DNA from: an uncultured Porphyromonadaceae bacterium
Lineage (GTDB): Bacteria > Bacteroidota > Bacteroidia > Bacteroidales > Muribaculaceae
Direction of reading: 5' to 3'
NCBI GenBank assembly: GCA_900548975.1
Contig: URMS01000044.1
Location: 1 to 11,334, forward strand
Length of the DNA stretch: 11,334 nt
Shown: piece after piece, positions 7,996-11,334 of the stretch
How positions within the stretch are numbered: position 1 is the first letter of the stretch
How the letters are laid out: every line of letters starts with the position of its first letter
The notes under the pieces: generated by a model
Told to the model about the DNA's origin: nothing
Database searches by the model: none
The model's input: only the letters and a program-made list of their open reading frames with translations
Program-made: the position numbers and the translations under genes

Positions 7996-8508
7996 TTGGA
8001 GACCACGAAGATACGCATACCGGCCGCGAGATACGTCGCCGTGGAAATACGGCGGCGTATCCCCGCTGCTGTGGCATTTGTGGCGATACCGCTGGCAGCA
8101 TGTGGAGTCGCGGCCATGGCGCTCGGCGACTGGCGCTTCGTGCTGGTCGGGCTGATGTTTCTCTTCGTGGTGTGCCCGGGTGTATTGGCATTGGCATGGC
8201 TTTCGACGGCGGCTTCGCCTGGAATTGCCCGCAAGCTGCGGCCGCAGTCGTGGCGCTTCGGGCCCGATAGCGCGAGTGTCACATTCTTCACTTTTCCCTC
8301 CGATGATGATGACGGCTATCCTGCCGGCGAGGACGGATTTTCTTTCGCCGACCTGCGCCGATTGGAAATAAACGGCGATTTTGCCTGTTTTTTTACCCGG
8401 ATCCCAACTTTTAGCTCTCCGGGCGAGTATTATATAATACCGGTCTCTCTCCTTCCGGCGGGACTGGCTCAACGTTTGACAGACCAACTATATGACCAAC
8501 AGCAATAG
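7996..8508 (+). CDS. Small two-helix membrane protein with a YcxB-like/PH-like domain
   Basis: The protein has 170 residues and starts at TTG 7996, one base after the peptidase stop. In-frame GTG at 8041 is a possible alternative; the ATG at 8116 would cut into the first helix and is unlikely. Two hydrophobic helices (about 22-43 and 47-69) are joined by the short turn GDWR. Residues ~75-170 form a soluble domain: RPQSWRFGPDSASVTFF, an acidic loop DDDDG, FADLRRLEINGDFACFF, then GEYYIIPVSLLP and a final amphipathic helix. The order (two helices, then beta strands, an IIP motif and a terminal helix) is that of YcxB-like (PF14317) and related bacterial PH-type membrane proteins, whose function is unknown. 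The family assignment is by pattern only. It is sandwiched between dcp and the TPR gene (17-bp overlap), so the three are almost certainly co-transcribed. Confidence 0.75.
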   Translation: METTKIRIPAARYVAVEIRRRIPAAVAFVAIPLAACGVAAMALGDWRFVLVGLMFLFVVCPGVLALAWLSTAASPGIARKLRPQSWRFGPDSASVTFFTFPSDDDDGYPAGEDGFSFADLRRLEINGDFACFFTRIPTFSSPGEYYIIPVSLLPAGLAQRLTDQLYDQQQ

Positions 8509-10687
8509 ACAGGATTTATACTCCGACATAATGCCGCAGATAGGCCCCGACAGCATCCGCTCGTCGATCGACATGCTGAGGCTTTTCGCCGCCAAGGGCG
8601 CTTCGCCGGCCATCATGGCCGAAATCGAAGAGCTCGAGCAGCGCTATTTCTATATGCTCCGCTACATTGCCTCGGGGCATATGGTGCCGCGTATCACTAC
8701 CGAACTGATGGTGATGGTGGAGACCGCCCGCAACATATGCACGCAGATAGAGCGTGCGCGCGTGGCCCGCGAGGAGCAGACACTCTACGCCGCCCAGTTG
8801 CGCTATCAGGACCTCAGGCCGGAAGAAAATCTGCAGTCCATAGTCAGCGACTATCTGGCCGAACTCGAACGCCTCCGCACCGACTCGGCCTCGCTCACCG
8901 ACAGCCGGCGCACCGCCGCGCTCGAACAGCTTGCCTCCGACATTTTCATGCGTCTGTGGGTGGAGGCACCCATGAACGCCGAGATTGTCGAACTGATGAT
9001 GAGCATCCTAAAAGACAGCGATATCCCTCTGCACGACCGCGAGCTGTGGCTCGGTGCCATCGGCCTGGGCCTGCTGGCCTACGACGACCTCGACCGGCGC
9101 CAGCTGCTTAATAATGTCGTTGCCCAGACTCCCGATCAGCTGTCTGCCATAGCATCCGTCTGGCTTGTGTTGGCGGTGACGGTGCACGACGGCGATACGT
9201 CGCATCTCAATTCGTCGCTGGGGCATATCAGTGCTTTCTTTCCGCAGGATCTTGCCGACGTGTATACCGAACTTTTCCGTGCGTGCGGCACCAAGGAGCT
9301 GTCCGACGATCTGGCGCGCGACATTCTGCCCGGCGTAATGGACATCGGCCGCCGTATGGCCGATAAATTCGGCAACGATCCGGCAAAAATCGAAGAGGCC
9401 ATGCGCAACGGCGAGTGGGACGACGGCATCGACGCCTCCGGTTTCGAGAAAATCAAAGGATTTATCGAGGCTCAGAATCAGGGCGACGACGTGTATATGG
9501 GCACATTGGGCAAGATGCGCTCTTTCCCCTTCTTCAACAATATCCCCAACTGGTTCCTGCCGTTCTATACCGGCCACAGCGCCCTTGCCGATGTGACCGA
9601 CGGCGAGGGACTGGCGTTCGCCGACACCGTCGGCAAGATGCCTTTCCTGTGCGACAGCGACAAATATGCCCTGCTACTGTCGCTGGCGTCGGCTCCGGCG
9701 CCCATGCGCGAGAACCTGCTGAGGAATCTTGTCGATCAGCAGCGCGCCATGAACGGCGAGATGCTCGAGGCCGCCCTTGCCGAGGCCGGCAACGATGGGC
9801 GGCGTGCATATATGAGCCGGTATATCAAGAATCTGTATCGGTTCTTCACGCTCTTCTGCCGCAAGTCGGAATTTCCTGCTGTCTTCGATATCGACACGCT
9901 CTTCGGTTCGTTCCCGGTCGAGACCCTGCTTGCCGACGGCACGTCGGATGTGGCTGCCATAGCCGAGTTGCTGCTGCGCCGCCGACACTATCGCCAGGCC
10001 GCGTCGCTGTTCCACTTCATTGCCTCCGAGGACCCCGAGAATGTGCAGCCCTATCAGAAGATGGGTTTCGCCCACGAGCTCGACGGCAATCTCGACATGG
10101 CCGAAGTGGCCTATGTCAACGCGCTCGGACTCAAGCCAGGCGATATGTGGACGGTGCGCCGCATTGCCACCGTGCTGTCGCGCACGGGCAAATACGATGA
10201 CATCATCGAACTCCTCGAACCCCTGCAGGGCACCATCGCCGACGACCGCGAACTCCTCGCCATATATGCCGAGGCGGCCTATCATACCGGAGATTTCGCG
10301 CGCGCGCTTGAACTCTATTATAACATAGCCTATCTCGACGGCGGCGATGCCGTAAAACCGAGGCTTGCATGGCTGCTTGTGCTCAATGGCGATTTCGATG
10401 CCGCCGAGGCTACTTTCGCAGATTTTATCGAAAACTCCGCCGATCCGGCCGACTTCATGCATCTGGGGCATATGCACTGGGCGAAAAATGAGATCTCGCA
10501 GGCGCTCGACGCCTATGCCCGCGCTGCAGCCCTGATGTCGCCGCGCAAGGAATCGTTCGACGAGCTTTTTGCCGATTCATTTGCCGCTGTCATGAATCGT
10601 CTCTCGATCGAGCAGGCGGGTGCCCTGCGCACCGTGCCCGACATAATAGCTTTCCGCACCTACGGCAGCCGCCTGGGCAAACTGTAA
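8492..10687 (+). CDS. Cytoplasmic tetratricopeptide-repeat (TPR) protein
   Basis: The protein has 731 residues, with no signal peptide and no membrane segment, so it is cytoplasmic. The ATG at 8492 lies inside the end of the preceding gene (17-bp overlap, different frame), a common arrangement for coupled translation; M14 at 8531 would be an alternative. Residues 1-480 are mostly helical and match no family I can name; they include a conspicuous aromatic stretch, FPFFNNIPNWFLPFY. Residues ~489-680 hold TPR units, seen as YRQAASLFHFIASEDPENV, DMAEVAYVNALGLKPGD, YDDIIELLEPL, DFARALELYYNIAYLDGGD, DFDAAEATFADFIENSADP and ISQALDAYARAAALMSP. TPRs form helical superhelices that bind partner proteins, so a scaffold or adaptor role is likely but the partner is unknown. 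The linkage with the membrane PH-like protein makes that product a candidate partner. Confidence 0.85.
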   Translation: MTNSNRQDLYSDIMPQIGPDSIRSSIDMLRLFAAKGASPAIMAEIEELEQRYFYMLRYIASGHMVPRITTELMVMVETARNICTQIERARVAREEQTLYAAQLRYQDLRPEENLQSIVSDYLAELERLRTDSASLTDSRRTAALEQLASDIFMRLWVEAPMNAEIVELMMSILKDSDIPLHDRELWLGAIGLGLLAYDDLDRRQLLNNVVAQTPDQLSAIASVWLVLAVTVHDGDTSHLNSSLGHISAFFPQDLADVYTELFRACGTKELSDDLARDILPGVMDIGRRMADKFGNDPAKIEEAMRNGEWDDGIDASGFEKIKGFIEAQNQGDDVYMGTLGKMRSFPFFNNIPNWFLPFYTGHSALADVTDGEGLAFADTVGKMPFLCDSDKYALLLSLASAPAPMRENLLRNLVDQQRAMNGEMLEAALAEAGNDGRRAYMSRYIKNLYRFFTLFCRKSEFPAVFDIDTLFGSFPVETLLADGTSDVAAIAELLLRRRHYRQAASLFHFIASEDPENVQPYQKMGFAHELDGNLDMAEVAYVNALGLKPGDMWTVRRIATVLSRTGKYDDIIELLEPLQGTIADDRELLAIYAEAAYHTGDFARALELYYNIAYLDGGDAVKPRLAWLLVLNGDFDAAEATFADFIENSADPADFMHLGHMHWAKNEISQALDAYARAAALMSPRKESFDELFADSFAAVMNRLSIEQAGALRTVPDIIAFRTYGSRLGKL

Positions 10688-10725
10688 TATCCGAAATAAT
10701 TAACCCTAAAACTAAATAATCAAAA

Positions 10726-11148
10726 ATGGTAATCCAACGTTGGCAATCGCTTCTCCTCCTTATCGCCGTAGCGCTCATGTGCGTGTTCTGTTGCACTCCC
10801 TGGGCCATGAGGGCTGTAGAGGGTATCGAGGAAGCTACCCCGGTATTCATCTCCGAAGCTCCGGTACTTCTTGTTCTCAACATTGTTATCGCAGTGTTGC
10901 TCTTCCTTTCTATTTTCATGTTCAAGAATCTCAAACGTCAGATGAAGGTGACTGTTCTCTCCATTATACTTATCTGTACTTCTATTGTCACCTGCGGCAT
11001 CACCCTCTACACAGCCTATCCCGGCGCCACGTTTGTGTGGACCGGCGGAGTGCTTTTGCTCCTTGTAGCCCTCGTTTGTGCCCTGTGCGCATACCGTCTG
11101 ATGGAAAAAGATCATCGTCTTCTGAATTCTTATAACCGTCTCCGCTGA
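10726..11148 (+). CDS. DUF4293 family four-helix membrane protein
   Basis: The protein has 140 residues and starts at ATG 10726 after an AT-rich leader. It opens with MVIQRWQSLLLLIAVAL and ends with AYRLMEKDHRLLNSYNRLR; the N-terminal IQR-Q motif and a C-terminal KD..L..S..RLR signature are characteristic of DUF4293, a Bacteroidota-restricted family of unknown function. There are four hydrophobic helices at about 7-29, 44-66, 72-94 and 102-122, with the charged tail probably cytoplasmic. Length is normal for the family. The gap to the TPR gene is only 38 bp with no recognisable TAnnTTTG box, and a terminator follows, so it is probably the last gene of the dcp unit. Codon choice is more T-rich (CTT, CTC, ATT, GTT) than in the TPR gene, partly because of its hydrophobic content. 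Confidence 0.88.
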   Translation: MVIQRWQSLLLLIAVALMCVFCCTPWAMRAVEGIEEATPVFISEAPVLLVLNIVIAVLLFLSIFMFKNLKRQMKVTVLSIILICTSIVTCGITLYTAYPGATFVWTGGVLLLLVALVCALCAYRLMEKDHRLLNSYNRLR

Positions 11149-11228
11149 TAAAATCGGCTTTTTTTGCTGATTTGGCGGGTATGGCCTAAATGACGGTTGC
11201 TCAAAAGTTTAAGCGATTTTACCTGAGA

Positions 11229-11264
11229 CCCCGATTCTTAACAAGTGTTAAAAATCGGGGTTTT
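11229..11264 (+). terminator. Rho-independent terminator of the dcp-DUF4293 unit
   Basis: CCCCGATT (11229-11236) pairs with AATCGGGG (11253-11260). The stem continues inward after one mismatch with TTAAC (11238-11242) and GTTAA (11247-11251), leaving an AAGT loop. A TTTT run follows at once (11261-11264). That is 13 base pairs with a GC-rich base, 80 bp after the DUF4293 stop. The mirror sequence has only short A/T flanks on the other strand, so it mainly serves rightward transcription. Confidence 0.85.
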
Positions 11265-11286
11265 CGTGAACTTTTTCATGAAAATA

Positions 11287-11318
11287 TTTGGTGGCGGAGA
11301 AAAGATGGCGTAACTTTG
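11287..11318 (+). promoter_or_regulatory. Bacteroidota-type promoter for a gene beyond the right edge
   Basis: TTTG (11287-11290), a 20-nt gap, then TAACTTTG (11311-11318) match the phylum promoter consensus. Transcription would start near 11325, so only about the first ten leader bases are in the window. A small CCCG-CAAT-CGGG hairpin (11321-11332) sits at the expected start. The driven gene is not visible. Confidence 0.7.
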
Positions 11319-11334
11319 CACCCGCAATCGGGAA

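Noticed and set aside
5907..8291. Long minus-strand frames (5907-6896 and 6942-8291) opposite dcp
   Set aside because: dcp carries an intact zinc site and full family length in the plus frame. The opposite frames have composition typical of GC-rich shadow frames and no recognisable motif.
9008..10477. Minus-strand frames and the +1 frame 9415-10200 within the TPR gene
   Set aside because: They overlap a 731-residue frame with clear TPR units. The alternatives are arginine/histidine-rich shadows.
11151..11173. Hairpin AAATCGGC / GCTGATTT with a T7 loop just after DUF4293
   Set aside because: The stem is 8 pairs including one G-T, and the T-run is in the loop rather than after the stem, so it is not a convincing terminator. 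The structure at 11229-11264 is far better.

Overview
The window looks like a chromosomal segment of a Bacteroidota bacterium, most likely order Bacteroidales. Three things support this. There are three Bacteroidota-type promoters (TTTG, a 19-20 nt gap, then TAnnTTTG). There is a DUF4293-family membrane protein, a family I know only from this phylum. The coding style is GC-rich (GCC, GAC, TCG codons) with AT-rich leaders and no clear Shine-Dalgarno sequences. The GC-rich coding would suit a Muribaculaceae-like lineage, but that is a guess.

Left half, minus strand (1-5514): a two-gene operon reading leftwards. A promoter at 5543-5574 drives a 317-residue exported protein of unknown function whose C-terminal ~80 residues resemble a small beta-sandwich of the DUF3244 / type IX sorting-tail kind. 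Its stop codon overlaps the start of a very large exported YD-repeat (RHS-type) protein (ATGA overlap). That reading frame stays open for 1521 codons to the window edge, so the RHS core and any variable C-terminal tip lie outside.

Divergent intergenic region (5515-5855): it holds the two divergent promoters and, between the rightward promoter and its gene, a 164-bp element. The element has 21-bp imperfect terminal inverted repeats and is flanked by TA dinucleotides, so it looks like a non-coding miniature transposable element (MITE) in the 5' untranslated leader.

Right half, plus strand (5856-11148): a tightly packed transcription unit. It encodes an exported M3-family zinc peptidase (peptidyl-dipeptidase Dcp type), then after 1 bp a two-helix membrane protein with a YcxB-like/PH-like soluble domain, then with a 17-bp overlap a 731-residue cytoplasmic TPR protein, then after 38 bp a four-helix DUF4293 protein. 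A strong hairpin-plus-T-run terminator at 11229-11264 closes the unit. A new promoter at 11287-11318 starts a transcript whose gene lies past the right edge.

The left operon looks like a surface or envelope RHS system. The right unit pairs a periplasmic peptidase with housekeeping-like proteins of unknown role. No RNA genes, CRISPR arrays, complete insertion sequences or phage genes were seen.
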